Assembly (NCBI RefSeq): GCF_040939455.1
Contig: NC_134116.1
Location: 68,882,400-68,946,399 of the forward strand
Direction of reading: 5' to 3'
DNA from: Microcebus murinus
Taxonomy: Eukaryota > Chordata > Mammalia > Primates > Cheirogaleidae
DNA length: 64,000 bases
In this document: positions 1 to 50,429 of the stretch, piece by piece
How positions within the stretch are numbered: position 1 is the stretch's first letter
Layout of the letters: each line of letters begins with the position of its first letter
Notes under the pieces: generated by a model
The model's database searches: none
Seen by the model: only the letters and a program-made list of their open reading frames with translations
Told to the model about the DNA's origin: nothing
Made by a program: the position numbers and the translations under genes

Positions 1-56
1 TGGGGGGCTGCGTCTTCCGGACTACAGCCCATCGGAATCCCACCAGGACTCGAAAT
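1..56 (+). other. SUPT20H: SUPT20H putative 5' non-coding exon 1 (partial at left edge)
   Basis: A GC-rich stretch at the window edge ends in CGAAAT followed by gtaaag, a good donor. It contains CTTCCGG, an ETS-type promoter motif, at 14-20. It lies upstream of the exon that carries the start codon, so it is best read as the first, non-coding exon or promoter edge. The assignment rests on position and donor quality only. Confidence 0.55.
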
Positions 57-1650
57 GTAAAGCGATTAGCAAGGTTTTCAGAGTTAGATTGAGTACAGTG
101 TACTACATAGTTAGATCAAAATTAAGAAAAATTTATATTAGTGTCTGAGCAGAATCAAGTCCTTATTTTAAATGTTTTTTTAAAAAATCAAAGACGGGTT
201 CTGGCTTGGTCTGAAGGGTGTATTATTATTAGAATGTAAAATTAGATATTGAGGGAGCTCTGAATTCAGGTGTAGGTCCGTGATCTTGGGAAAGTCACTC
301 ATTCTGAGCTCCTTATTCTGTAAAATGGAATCGATCATAGTGATTATAGTGATTTCCTCACAGGTTCTAGTAAATTCTGTGTAGAGAGTGTTTGTTTTGT
401 AAGAAGTATACAAAGTTAAGTTTTTGTGTGCGGGACTTAAATAATTTAAAGTTAGTAAACCCCTTTCCCGATTTAGTGACAAAAAATCTTAAAGTCATCA
501 CATTTTGTCTGTAAGTATATAGTGGATCCTTAGATTCAGTGGTCAAATTTTTCATCTTAAATTCACCTTAAACCTCCTATGAACTCTCAAGGGCAGGATT
601 AATGTCTTACTCATTTTTAAAAATGATTATTACTATTAATAGAACTTGTACCTATGATGTATTAGGAGCTTAGCCCATTTGTTTTAGTTTTCTTTCTTCT
701 TTTTTTCTTTTTTTAACCTGAACTGGCAAAAACCTAAGCTTTGGGTTTCACTAAAAACAAAACAAAATAGTTTTACATGGAAAATCTTATTTTCTGTCAT
801 CAGAAGTTATGCTTTAGCTCAGATGTATAGACATAGCGATGGTTACACGGAGTTAGGTAAAAGAAATAGATAAAAAACTTTATTTACCATCACTCTCAGA
901 GTGAATGTTAATGTACTCTCACTGTGCTAGGCAGAGAGAATACAGCAGTGGACTTCAACACTGGCAGTACATTTGACCCATCTGGGGAACCCCCAAAATT
1001 ATGATCACTGTGCCCCACTGCAAACTAGTTAATCAGAATCTCTCTGGGGACTGCATGGGCAGTCCACTAGTTAAAGCTTCTCAGGTTACTCTGTCACACA
1101 GCCAGGATGAGAACCCCTGTGTTAGGGGAATGAGAGTCTTCATGAATGTCTAGTTTTCTTGAGGAGGGAAAGGGCTAGAAGATTGTAGCTGCATCTGAAA
1201 AATGGAGCTTGGGGAATTTGGGGGACTATCAGTAGAGTTTTTTTTATCAGGCATGAATGAAACCTAAGCAAAATGAACTGTATAGTGATCAAGGCCAGTG
1301 GGCAGGCTAATTTGAATGATACAGAGGAAAACAAGAAGAACAGCAATAGTGGTGATAGAGAAAAGATTAAAAAGCATTTATTGTTTTTCTTCAGGGACTT
1401 TAAATATTTTTGAAGACAGTGAGTAATGATTTTAACTTGCAAATTGTATTTTGCCCTACCTAGTTAAAACCTTTTTTCAGCAATGAGTGGATAGGTAGTG
1501 TTACATGAATTTTATTGTTGCACATTATTAAAAACTGTTAAAAATATATGTGCCTGAAGTAATTTTCCTTGGTAATTCCTAAATCATTTCATTTCTTTCT
1601 CTTAATAGCCTTATATTAATATTGGGTTTTTGTTGTTTTTGCTTTTACAG
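57..1650 (+). other. SUPT20H: SUPT20H intron 1
   Basis: AT-rich intron without recognisable coding exons. About 940-1122 resembles a diverged MER5-type hAT fragment (CAGAATCTCTCTGGGGA, then CAGGTTACTCTG). The rest shows no element I can name. Short ORFs here are chance frames. Confidence 0.5.
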
Positions 1651-1674
1651 TATTATAAGATCGATACTAAGGAC

Positions 1675-1707
1675 ATGGTTTTCACCTCGCTTCATCAGCA
1701 CACATAA
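1675..1707 (+). promoter_or_regulatory. SUPT20H: uORF 1 in SUPT20H 5' leader (10 codons)
   Basis: ATG at 1675 reads ten codons (MVFTSLHQHT) to TAA at 1705-1707, 38 bases before the main start. Context is gacATGg (purine at -3, G at +4), so initiation is plausible. It probably tempers SUPT20H translation; that is inference. Confidence 0.6.
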
Positions 1708-1737
1708 TTTTTTTCTTCTTTTTGGACTCCCTATTTT

Positions 1738-1745
1738 ATGCCATA

Positions 1746-1746
<1 letters not shown>
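1738..1746 (+). promoter_or_regulatory. SUPT20H: uORF 2, ATG-CCA-TAA, overlapping the SUPT20H start codon
   Basis: A two-codon uORF whose TAA (1744-1746) shares its last A with the main ATG (1746-1748), giving the TAATG arrangement. Termination here would leave a ribosome on top of the true start. Confidence 0.6.
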
Positions 1747-42047
<40,301 letters not shown>

Positions 42048-42215
42048 GTCTTGCATTATTTTTTTTTAAACACAAGAGCTTTGAATCAAAAGGATTGAGT
42101 TTCTACTTCATTTTTGTTTTTTAATGTGTCAGTATTTTACATTGCTAGATGTACAAACTTTATACAGAAGCACAACCCTATGATTTTTAAATAAAAACAG
42201 GGAAATGGTTTAACA
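42048..42215 (+). other. SUPT20H: SUPT20H 3'UTR
   Basis: AT-rich, short 3'UTR from the stop codon to a cleavage site expected some 15-25 bases after the hexamer at 42190. Confidence 0.7.
42190..42195 (+). promoter_or_regulatory. SUPT20H: SUPT20H poly(A) signal AATAAA
   Basis: Canonical hexamer about 145 bases after the TGA stop, followed by a moderately T/G-rich stretch (gggttgatttgcc). Confidence 0.75.
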
Positions 42216-42332
42216 AACTAGGGTTGATTTGCCTAAGTCATTGCTTTTTAAAAATGGTTTCATGGTACTTAAATATATATGTAAGTGACCTAAGAAATAC
42301 TAGAAAATCCTTCAGAAGAATGTAGTTTGGTA

Positions 42333-42338
42333 TTTATT
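42333..42338 (-). promoter_or_regulatory. EXOSC8: EXOSC8 poly(A) signal AATAAA
   Basis: The + strand reads tttatt here, so the - strand reads AATAAA, about 75 bases after the stop. The stop codon itself lies inside another AATAAA (42410-42415). Confidence 0.7.
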
Positions 42339-42410
42339 TAGTATAAAAGGTTTGTGCACAGTGCAACAAATACAATTTTTACAAATCTGTTTTGAAAATG
42401 TGATGGTTAT

Positions 42411-42526
42411 TTATTTGGGTTTCATACTCTTAATTACTTCATCCATCAGTTTTTTTACTTCTTTGTGTCTTGTAACAGCTCGACTCATACAGTCCTGAAG
42501 TTTAGCTCCAGTCAGTCCACTTCCAC
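42411..42526 (-). CDS. EXOSC8: EXOSC8 exon 11, terminal (residues 239-276)
   Basis: Acceptor aatttttcag on the - strand. It reads [20 protein letters not shown], then [18 protein letters not shown] and TAA. Confidence 0.96.
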
Positions 42527-45500
42527 CTGAAAAATTGTGCCAGTACTTTAATCAGTTATCTTTGTAAAACATCAACATTACGTCAAATTATAAAACAAAA
42601 AAAATGGAAAATGTAGGCCGGCCCCGGTGGCTCACACCTGTAATCCTAGCACTCTGGGAGGCTGAGGTGGGTGGATCGCTCAAGGTCAGGAGTTCAAACT
42701 CAGCCTGCGCAAGAGCAAGACCCCATCTCTACTAAAAATAGAAAGAAATGAACTGGCCAACTAAAATATATAGAAAAAAAGTTAGCCAGGCATGGTGGCA
42801 CATGCCTGTAGTCCCAGCTGCTTGGGAGGCTGAAGGCAGTAGGATTGCTTGAGCCCAGGAGAGTTTGAGATTGCTGTGAGCTAGGCTGATGCCATGGCAC
42901 TCAACTCCAGCCTGGGCAACAAAGTGAGACTCTGTCTCAAAAAAAAAAAAAAATGAAAAATGTAAATCAGGGGTATGCCTCAAGAACTGCAAGTTAATGT
43001 CTTAACAAGACCTCCAGGTGATTCTGATGTATGCCATAAGTTTAAGAACCACTGATAAACAAGATAAAAATGTAAGGAATTTCAGGTGGCAAAGAAACTA
43101 TAGTAAACTTACATTAGGTAAATAATAAAACATCCCACATTCCATTTGGCCCTCCATCATATAAAGCTCACACTGAATTTTCACCTATATATGTTTAGAA
43201 CTGAAGTGGCAGGAACGTGCCTGGTTTGTGAAGACAACAGAGCTTGCCTTCTTCATCCATTACTATTGTTAAGGTTCCAGTTGCCAGATGTTCCTCCTCT
43301 CCAGTAGGGTCAACTATGAGCAAAGTGCTATAAGAAGAAAAAGTAGTAATCAGTCAGTGCAACAAATTTTATTTTTAAAGAATACTAACTATACTACATG
43401 CATTTTAGCCTAGGTATTGCTGTCAGATACAAGAGCTAGAATAAAACTGGTAGGAAAACAGAAAAGGTAATAGTAACCTATAATCTAATACTAGTAAGAA
43501 ATTTTGCTCTTCAATTTGTAAATATATTACAGTACCTTGCAAATTTTTTAGATAGATTCAGGTAAGTCTTTAGTGAAAGAATTGAAAATTAACATTACAC
43601 AGGGATAAGTAAACCAAGGTAAAGTGAGCATACAGAATTGATCATTCAAATCAGAATGTTTGTGAAAGTGGACAGGTTGGCCAGAAATAATTGTGCAGGG
43701 ACAAGTATAAATACAGTGTCAGGGCAAATGAAGATATAGGATCATCTTAGGCATTTCCTGAAGAGTTAAAAGGCATAATAACAATCCATTACCTTAACCT
43801 TAAATATAGAAATTGTTTTTTACATTTGATTAACTTACTCATCAAACACAGCAAAGGAAGTTGCAACTGGATGAGTTCTAATATTCAAATAATTTTTCTT
43901 CTTTAAATTAACTTCTGCTAAAGCAGTTTCTTCATTTATAGTAACTTCAGGCAACTGTACTAGGGAAAGGGCAAATATGAAAAGTCAGTATCTAGTATTA
44001 ACTAGTTTCTATGCTTTGTTAGTTCACTTTTCTCTCCATTTTACTTGTCCAGAACATTCTTTTAAAAAAAGTATCTTAGAACAACTAACTAAGGTAAACA
44101 TAGTGGATATAAACATTGTTTTCTGAACATAACGCCATTCCTGCCTAGCACTTACTTCATTTTTTTAAAACAATGTTTTAAAAAAACAAATTTTATTTTT
44201 TAATTTTTAGAGACAGGTGTCTTGCTATCTTTCCCAGGCTGGATTCAAACTCTTGGGCTCAAGCACGCTTCCTGCCTTACCCTCCAAGTAGCTTGGACTA
44301 CAGGTGTGTGCTACCGCACCTAGCTTAATCAAAATGATTATTGGTAACATGTCCCTCGCTTTCTATATGCCAGGTACTATTTTTATGCATTTTCACACTT
44401 TAATTGTATTCAATTAATCATCAACAGTCTTACTTAGTACTATTTATCTCCATTAGTTACAGATAAGGTAACCAGCACAGAATGGTAGAGCCAGAATGCA
44501 AACTTCAGTCTTTGCTTTAACAATTATACTGTAATAATGCTATGCTTACTACATTTTCTGCCTCCAGTTATTTGTATTATCAATTCAGTAATGCAGTGAT
44601 AGAGAACATGCACAAGTAAGTCACCAAAATCCATAACAAATCAGTTTACCTAGACTTCTTACTGAGGGAATTTACTATTACTATTATGGCCTTACAGTAA
44701 AACAATACAATCCATTCTACTCCTTTTGGCAACATAACATAAAAAACTTAGAGAATACTTGCAGATCTTCACCAATCACCTAGCCTGTATTTACAACTCT
44801 TATTACCCCATATTAATGCTAATTTGGGGAAGGATTGCAGTCCTAACCCAAAGATTAATAGACACAGTCAAAGCAACACTCATTCGGTTAGCTAATATAA
44901 AACTTCTAAGTATATTTGGAAAGCTATGTCAGTATTATGTTCATTAATTTAGAAACACATGAATGATAGAAAAATCTTAAAAATCATTTAAAAAGTTTAT
45001 TGAGCAAATGCACATTAAAAGTTTCACTAAGCAGAACATTCTGACCCATTAGTAGGAACAGTGCCTTAAAAGTTGCTTACCATTTTTTAAAGCAGCTAAC
45101 AAAGCAAATGTGCAGGCATCCAAAATGTTTCCATCATAGTCAAGGCAAATGAGATCACAGTATAGAACCCAAGCAAGCTAAAATAGAGTACACACAACAG
45201 GAAAGTAAAGCCTTTTGATGGGAAGAACATGCTATTTGCTTGGATTTAAGAACCACAGAACCCTCAAACAAGCAAGATAACCATCAGGGCTCAGAAACTT
45301 TAAAAATCACTTTACCCTATATGAAACAATCAAAAGAGAGTGGAGAGGTTTTGTGAAAGCTGGCTTTTGACTACCAAGCTGACAAGTAACATTTACCTGA
45401 AGAGGAAATTTATAATAGATGTAGAAGAAATTTTAATTGTTGCTGGGTTAGCAGATGAGGGGAATATTTTTTGAAAGCCTAGCTGAAACTTATTTTCCCA

Positions 45501-48500
45501 CAGAAATGTTAATACATGAAGTGTTTAGGTTTTACAGTGCTCATAAATCGGTATATGATCTAATAGGAAAAGCTCTCCAGGTTCTAATCAACCTAGTTAG
45601 TTCTATGTTTCCAAACAAACTTTTGGGGAATCTACTGGGTGGATTCACCTTAAACACATGTTAGCATGATCAGAAATTAATCTGCTATGAAGAATAAAAA
45701 ATGAGTGCATTTTTCTGTAAAATTTAAGGGGAAAAACTTATCTCAGCTTAAAAGGTAGCTTCCAGACAGGCAGTAAATCAGTCAAATTTGTTTTTTATAA
45801 ACTATATAACTTAAGACTTTTTTTTACTGAATTTCATCTAAAATCTACAATATATCCACATTTAAGGCTACTGTAGTTTGTGTTGAGATTTCCCTGTTCC
45901 CCCCCGCCCCCCCCCCAAAAAAAAACCACTTCAGAATTAATAAAAGCTTGTAGCTTCTCTCTTCAGCTCTTACCTTTCCTGGAGAAATGCATAAGTCCTC
46001 CTTCTGAATTATCTGTGAACTTGATTTAAGGACAAAGAGCACAGTAAATGAAAGGTCAAAAATGATCTGAAAATGAATCATAGTAAAATTTTACCATGTG
46101 GCCTTACTTTTCAATGACGTCTGCAATGAATTGGCTAGCTACTTGGGCCTCTTCTCCAGGAGGTCCAGACCGAAATTTTGATGAACACAGGGGTGGTAGA
46201 TCCACATTAGGAACTGAAAGAAACACTCTACAGCTGTGAACTAAACTTAACCCTCTGGTTTACTGAAGTGTTAAAGGTATTAGCAATACAGAGTAAAGGC
46301 AATTATGGCCATGAATATAGGCTTTTCCAAGTAGAATGCATTGTAACTATATTCTTTCTGGTCTCTGTAAGATTCCCAGGCTTAGATAAAATGAAATTTA
46401 CCTTTTTCTGACTTCTTTTCCATGCAAATTTTAAAAAATCTATATTAGGCCTCATTCCTCCTAAATCCTTCACAAAAGTTGTCCTGATTTCTTTCAAAAT
46501 AACTCAATCTGTAACAGAAGATAGCCCCTCTGCTCACACCCAACTTTTTTACATTTTAAAAATGTTGGTTCTTACCATAAAGAATAAATGGTCCAAAACA
46601 AGAAAAAAAATCACATAGTGTTCTGAAATGAAGAATCTCTATGGAAACAAAAGTTTCCAGGGACAGCCCTTTGGCTAAAAAAAATTCTATTTTCTTGGTC
46701 GATAACATCTGAATGTATAAACAAAATTTGCCCAAGTTTGATAAGGGTTAAATTTATGAAGTCCTATTATCTTCCTATTATGCTATATTCTGCTAAAAAT
46801 ATATAGAAAACTTTGGGGAATGTGATTCAAGTCTATGTATTTCTGAATGTTAGGAATAATTTTCTGTACCTCAATTCAACTAGTAGGACTTAAAAGTACA
46901 ATTACTATTAAACATATTAAAGGATTTGTATTAGAATCATGAAATCATTTAACTTACCAACATATCCTTTATCAGGGGCATCTGTTGGTGGTGCTGCAAA
47001 CTCCTACAAGAGTAAAAGAAATGTTTCCTATTGAACAAAGCTGCTAAAAAATTGTGAAGATAATTTAGCAATCAGTTATGCATGGCTCTACCAGAAACCA
47101 CCTTAGCTAGTTAACTACCACATCATGAGCTATGCTTGGGGAATTGTGTTAGGGGCTATAAGGACATTAGCACTGAACCTCACAGTATCTCTGCAAGGTA
47201 AGGCAGCAGTGTAGTATAGTGGACTACTATAGTGCTGCTCATCAGGATTACCTGGGGACTTTTTAAAATATACTAATTGGGTTTCTGCCCCACCCTCCCT
47301 TCTAGTCATTCAGTGAACAAGAATCTGAATTTAATCCCCAGGTGATCTGACGGCCAGGTTTAGGAACTGGGTGGTACAGTGGTCAAGAGCAAAAGCTATG
47401 CAATCACTACTATCCCAGTTCACATGTCACACTCTTATTGGCTGAGAGATTTGGGGCAAGTTATTTAACCTTTAACTTTCTCATCTGTAGTGTCTACTCC
47501 TAAGGGTCAAATGAGATATGCCATTAAGTCCCTAGCATAATACCTGGCAAGGAGTAAGTACTCATATCTTACTGTTAGATATTACCCCAGCTTTATTGAG
47601 GAAGAATCCCAACTGAGGTTAAGCAACACAGGGTGTAGTGTAGTCAAAAAAGCACAGGCTTTGGAGTCAGACTTATGTTGTAATTTCTACTTATGAGCCT
47701 TGTGTACATGGACAAGTTACTGAACCTCGTCTATAAAACAGGAGATGGAGAGAAAGAACAAATGATTGTTCTGAAGATTAAACGATAATTCTCTAAAGCA
47801 CCTAATAAGGTGCCTGGAACACACCAGGTACTCAGTAGATGGTAGCTTGTATTCTTCAAACTTTTCTTTTGAACAATCTTAATTTTCCACACATTTACAC
47901 AGATTAAATGCCATCCCTGGTTTAAGAGATGTCACAAAAAATCTCAATTTCTCAAACAATACAACCAAATTCTTTAAAAATTAAAGATAAAGATTTTAAA
48001 AGTTTCATTGCAGTACACTTGACAAATGTTCATAAATTATCTAAAGAGTCATCAGACAGGTTGTATTATCTAATATTGATAGGTGAAAGCTCTTGGGAAA
48101 CTAAAATACTAAAACACTGATACCCTGACTGCTTTATCAGCAGAACTGTAGATGTACAATACAATTTAATAAATATATGAAGCTAATTTGGTAACTCAAA
48201 TCTCAACAGTATATTAAACATACCGCTTTAACTCCACAGATTACTGTAGTATTTCCCAGCTTCACTAAAGCAGAACCATCTGCAGTACTAATTGAACCTG
48301 AAAAGATAAGTATTTAAGCAAAATGAAAAGTAAATAGAAGGAAAACAGCTACAGAATTATCTATAATTAAAATTAAATTTTAGCTTGCTAAAGCATATGA
48401 TTATCTTGCTACACATCTCAGTTGCTTATGAAAATTTATTCTATGTTCAGGTCATTCATTTTATAATTATTTACACCATTTAAAATTAATGTTTTAAGAA

Positions 48501-49505
48501 TTATTCACTTGTTCTTGAATTTGACTTAATCATTTTTCATTCACAGAGCTGTTGTACAGATAAAAATCTCTTGACACAAAATCATCAAATCTCTTAGATA
48601 CGTTAGAATTTAGCAGAAAACCAGTGTAACTGGTACACAGACTAAGACTTGGAAATGTCATAAAGTTGAAATTGGAAATATATCCTCACCTATGTTGACA
48701 GTTGTGGTTCTAAATTCACCAAGTTCCCTTCCATCAGGACGGCAGTTCTCTTTCTAAATAAATATAATATTTATATAAATATAGATTACATCTGTTACAT
48801 ATTTTACTCAATATCACGTATTTTACAAAAACCAGGGGAAACACATCGAACCTCATTAATTCAAATGAATTACTTGAAATTTATCTTTGAAAGCAGCATA
48901 TGATGTTATCAAAAGGTATAACATGCACATAAGCATCTTTACTCACCAGAAATCTCCTGTAATACTCCAGAGGTTCCACGGTTCTGAAACACGTGTTAAA
49001 ATATATGAGGTAAGTTAATGAATCTTAACATAAATTCAAAACTGAGAAAGATCTTAAGTGTGGTGATGCAGCATAAATCACAATTTGTAACTAAAAGTAA
49101 TTACAGAAAGTAGAAATTCTTGTAGTAGCAATCACATTCACTGCTGTAACTGTAAATAAACAGACTGGAGTTCGCAGCTCTTTGAAATTTTTAAAAGAGG
49201 ATTTGTCCAGGTGTTAAAATAATCCTTCCATTCTTGCTGTAAAGCATGGATTCTAAAATTAGTGATCATGAAAGTTACATCTTACTAGGTAATTCAAGGA
49301 AGGGGGGGAGTTACATATTTATTTCCACTGTAACTGAAATTTAGCATATTCTTCAACTATGAAGGCCCTCCAACAGTCTCCTGCTTCGGCGGAGAAAGAA
49401 AAGGAACCTTGGCGGCGTCAGCCTCTAGGTGAAAAAAATCTCAGTTTAGGACTAAAGGAAACACCATCCACCAGCCACTGACACTCACTTGAACCCAGCC
49501 GCCAT
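42411..49505 (-). CDS. EXOSC8: Exosome complex component RRP43; full coding span, 11 exons
   Basis: EXOSC8 is one of six RNase PH-like subunits forming the ring of the nine-subunit RNA exosome, which processes and degrades RNA in nucleus and cytoplasm. The animal subunit is catalytically inert and structural (family knowledge). Eleven exons join into 277 codons including stop, giving 276 residues, the length I recall for human. ATG at 49505-49503; stop TAA at 42413-42411. The RNase PH fold begins with NCRPDGREL (exon 3) and continues through [20 protein letters not shown] (exon 4), [14 protein letters not shown] (exon 6) and [13 protein letters not shown] (exon 10). All splice sites are GT-AG except the last intron, which has a GC donor. 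It is divergent from ALG5 through a CpG-rich region and convergent with SUPT20H. Confidence 0.97.
42615..42953 (+). mobile_element. Alu SINE, strepsirrhine type, in EXOSC8 last intron
   Basis: Starts ggccggccccggtggctcac, ends in a pure A tail; flanked by imperfect AAAATGTA duplications. Antisense to EXOSC8. Confidence 0.9.
42990..43055. mobile_element. MER5-type fragment
   Basis: cctccaggtgattctgatgt and gtttaagaaccactg are MER5A-like. Confidence 0.6.
43221..43327 (-). CDS. EXOSC8: EXOSC8 exon 10 (residues 203-239), with GC donor
   Basis: Acceptor ttcttatag. It reads [20 protein letters not shown], then [16 protein letters not shown]. The exon must end CCAG to join exon 11 in frame, and the next bases are gcacgt, so the donor is GC rather than GT. 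Confidence 0.93.
43839..43959 (-). CDS. EXOSC8: EXOSC8 exon 9 (residues 163-203)
   Basis: Acceptor tttccctag, donor gtaagt. It reads [20 protein letters not shown], then [20 protein letters not shown]. Confidence 0.95.
44190..44325 (-). mobile_element. Old monomeric/AluJ-like SINE fragment
   Basis: agagacaggtgtcttgctat, caggctggattcaaactctt and ctacaggtgtgtgctaccgc, a diverged antisense single Alu arm. Confidence 0.65.
44345..44560. mobile_element. MIR-like SINE
   Basis: tatatgccaggtactatttt, then gttacagataaggtaacc and agagccagaatgcaaacttc follow the order of a MIR element. Diverged. Confidence 0.5.
45081..45177 (-). CDS. EXOSC8: EXOSC8 exon 8 (residues 131-163)
   Basis: Acceptor ctattttag, donor gtaagc. 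It reads [20 protein letters not shown], then [12 protein letters not shown]. Confidence 0.95.
45899..45916 (-). repeat. EXOSC8: Poly-G tract on the EXOSC8 transcript, 57 bases after a donor
   Basis: The + strand shows seven C, one G and ten C, preceded by CCC a little further left, and followed by nine A. In the EXOSC8 pre-mRNA this is U-run then G10-C-G7, just inside intron 7. Confidence 0.9.
45974..46019 (-). CDS. EXOSC8: EXOSC8 exon 7 (residues 115-130)
   Basis: 46-bp exon; reads [15 protein letters not shown] after completing Asn. Acceptor ccttaaatcaag is weak near the AG but has tgctctttgtcctt upstream. Donor gtaaga. Confidence 0.92.
46108..46213 (-). CDS. EXOSC8: EXOSC8 exon 6 (residues 80-115)
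   Basis: Acceptor tgtttctttcag-like, donor gtaagg. It reads [20 protein letters not shown], then [16 protein letters not shown]. Confidence 0.95.
46958..47003 (-). CDS. EXOSC8: EXOSC8 exon 5 (residues 65-80)
   Basis: 46-bp exon, acceptor ctcttgtag, donor gtaagt. It reads [15 protein letters not shown]. Confidence 0.94.
47225..47370. mobile_element. MER5-type element
   Basis: tcaggattacctggggactt and tccccaggtgatctgacgg match MER5A arms. Confidence 0.65.
47371..47575 (+). mobile_element. MIR SINE
   Basis: tggtcaagagcaaaagctat, gggcaagttatttaaccttt, aactttctcatctgtagtgt and cctagcataatacctggcaa in MIR order. Confidence 0.72.
47630..47848 (+). mobile_element. MIR SINE
   Basis: gcacaggctttggagtcaga, ggacaagttactgaacctc and ggtgcctggaacacaccagg in MIR order, right next to another MIR. 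Confidence 0.75.
48224..48297 (-). CDS. EXOSC8: EXOSC8 exon 4 (residues 40-64)
   Basis: Acceptor atcttttcag, donor gtatgt. It reads [20 protein letters not shown], then GVKA. Confidence 0.96.
48690..48753 (-). CDS. EXOSC8: EXOSC8 exon 3 (residues 19-40)
   Basis: Acceptor ttatttag, donor gtgagg. It reads [20 protein letters not shown] then I and a split Gly. Confidence 0.96.
48947..48983 (-). CDS. EXOSC8: EXOSC8 exon 2 (residues 6-18)
   Basis: 37-bp exon, acceptor gtgtttcag, donor gtgagt. It reads [13 protein letters not shown]. Confidence 0.95.
49489..49505 (-). CDS. EXOSC8: EXOSC8 exon 1, coding part (residues 1-6)
   Basis: ATGGCGGCTGGGTTCAA followed by gtgagt. The start lies inside AAGATGGCGGC, a full YY1-type motif. 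Confidence 0.94.
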
Positions 49506-49700
49506 CTTCCCGCCCGCGCGCCTGCGCTTGCGCCGCTCCGCCTCCGCGCGCCTGCGCCGTCAGTACGGCCCGAGCGCCCGCTCCGCCGCGGTACTTTCGA
49601 CACCAACGCCCGAGACCTCCTCCCTCAGCAGAAGACGCCTAAGGCAGGGATACAACGAGAGTGGTCCTGGGCCCGCCTTCACCTCGACTTTCCCTAGCCA
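49490..49700. promoter_or_regulatory. EXOSC8: CpG island at the EXOSC8 5' end
   Basis: Dense CpG around the EXOSC8 first exon. Two direct copies of GCGCGCCTGCGC (49516-49527 and 49546-49557), close to the NRF1 motif GCGCATGCGC, sit just upstream of the EXOSC8 ATG. Confidence 0.8.
49498..49508 (-). promoter_or_regulatory. EXOSC8: YY1-type site AAGATGGCGGC overlapping the EXOSC8 start codon
   Basis: The + strand reads gccgccatctt. The motif is a perfect match to the long YY1 consensus common at the start of housekeeping genes, and its ATG is the initiator. Confidence 0.7.
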
Positions 49701-50042
49701 GACTCCCCTCTAGTTTCCTTGCCCTGGATGTATTTTGACGAATCTGCTCTTAGGGAAGTGACTAGTTGTCCCTCTTTGGAAAAACCTTTGGAAAACCTTC
49801 GGGAATTGCATGTGGCGTATTATTCCAATATTTCTGCATCTTTTTCCCGCCTTTGTCTTAGGCTGGGCACTGGGCTTGCCTCTTCCCAGGTAAAGGGCTC
49901 CCTGCTCCAGACCTGAGAAACGTGAACTCTGTGTGCGCTCATTATCCCCACCAGGTTGCACTTTGCTTGTCCCGAGCTGGCTCCAGAGGATCAGCTTGTG
50001 TTGTAGGCTATGTCGTGGCTGGACGCTTCCATCTCGCTCCTA

Positions 50043-50410
50043 GGTAGAGTTGCCAGATAAAATACAGGACACCCAATTCAACTTAAATGTAGATAAACAG
50101 TAATTTTTTAAAGTATGATTATGCCCCAAATAGTGAATTTTAATTAATCGTTACCATAAGTGGGGGGAGCGAAAAAAGTTTTAGAGCTAGATAGTGGTGA
50201 TAGGTGCACACCAAAATGGTTAAAGTGGCAAATTTTGGTTTAGTTTACCACAATTTTTAAAAAATTAATGTAATAGACCAAAAGGCTTTAAACGGATGAA
50301 TTGTGTGGTATGCGAACATCTCAATAAGGCTGTTAAAAATTATTAGTTGCTTATATGAAATTCAAATTAAGGGGACGCCTTGTTACTTTACTTGCTAAAT
50401 AGGGCAACCC
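50043..50410. mobile_element. Palindromic MITE split by an L1 3' end, between the two promoters
   Basis: Left arm at 50043-50135 (gagttgccagataaaataca, ggacacccaattcaactt); matching inverse arm at 50341-50410 (gaaattcaaattaagggga, tttgctaaat-like, agggcaacccc). Between them 50155-50340 reads as a sense L1 3'-end (gctagatagtggtgataggt, aaaatggttaaagtggcaaa, ctcaataaggctgttaaaaa). Confidence 0.6.
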
Positions 50411-50429
50411 CACTAGGGAACCTTGTGCC

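Noticed and set aside
43210..43221. GT donor alternative (gttcct) for EXOSC8 exon 10
   Set aside because: Using it would add five bases and break the frame into exon 11; the GC donor is the only one that fits.
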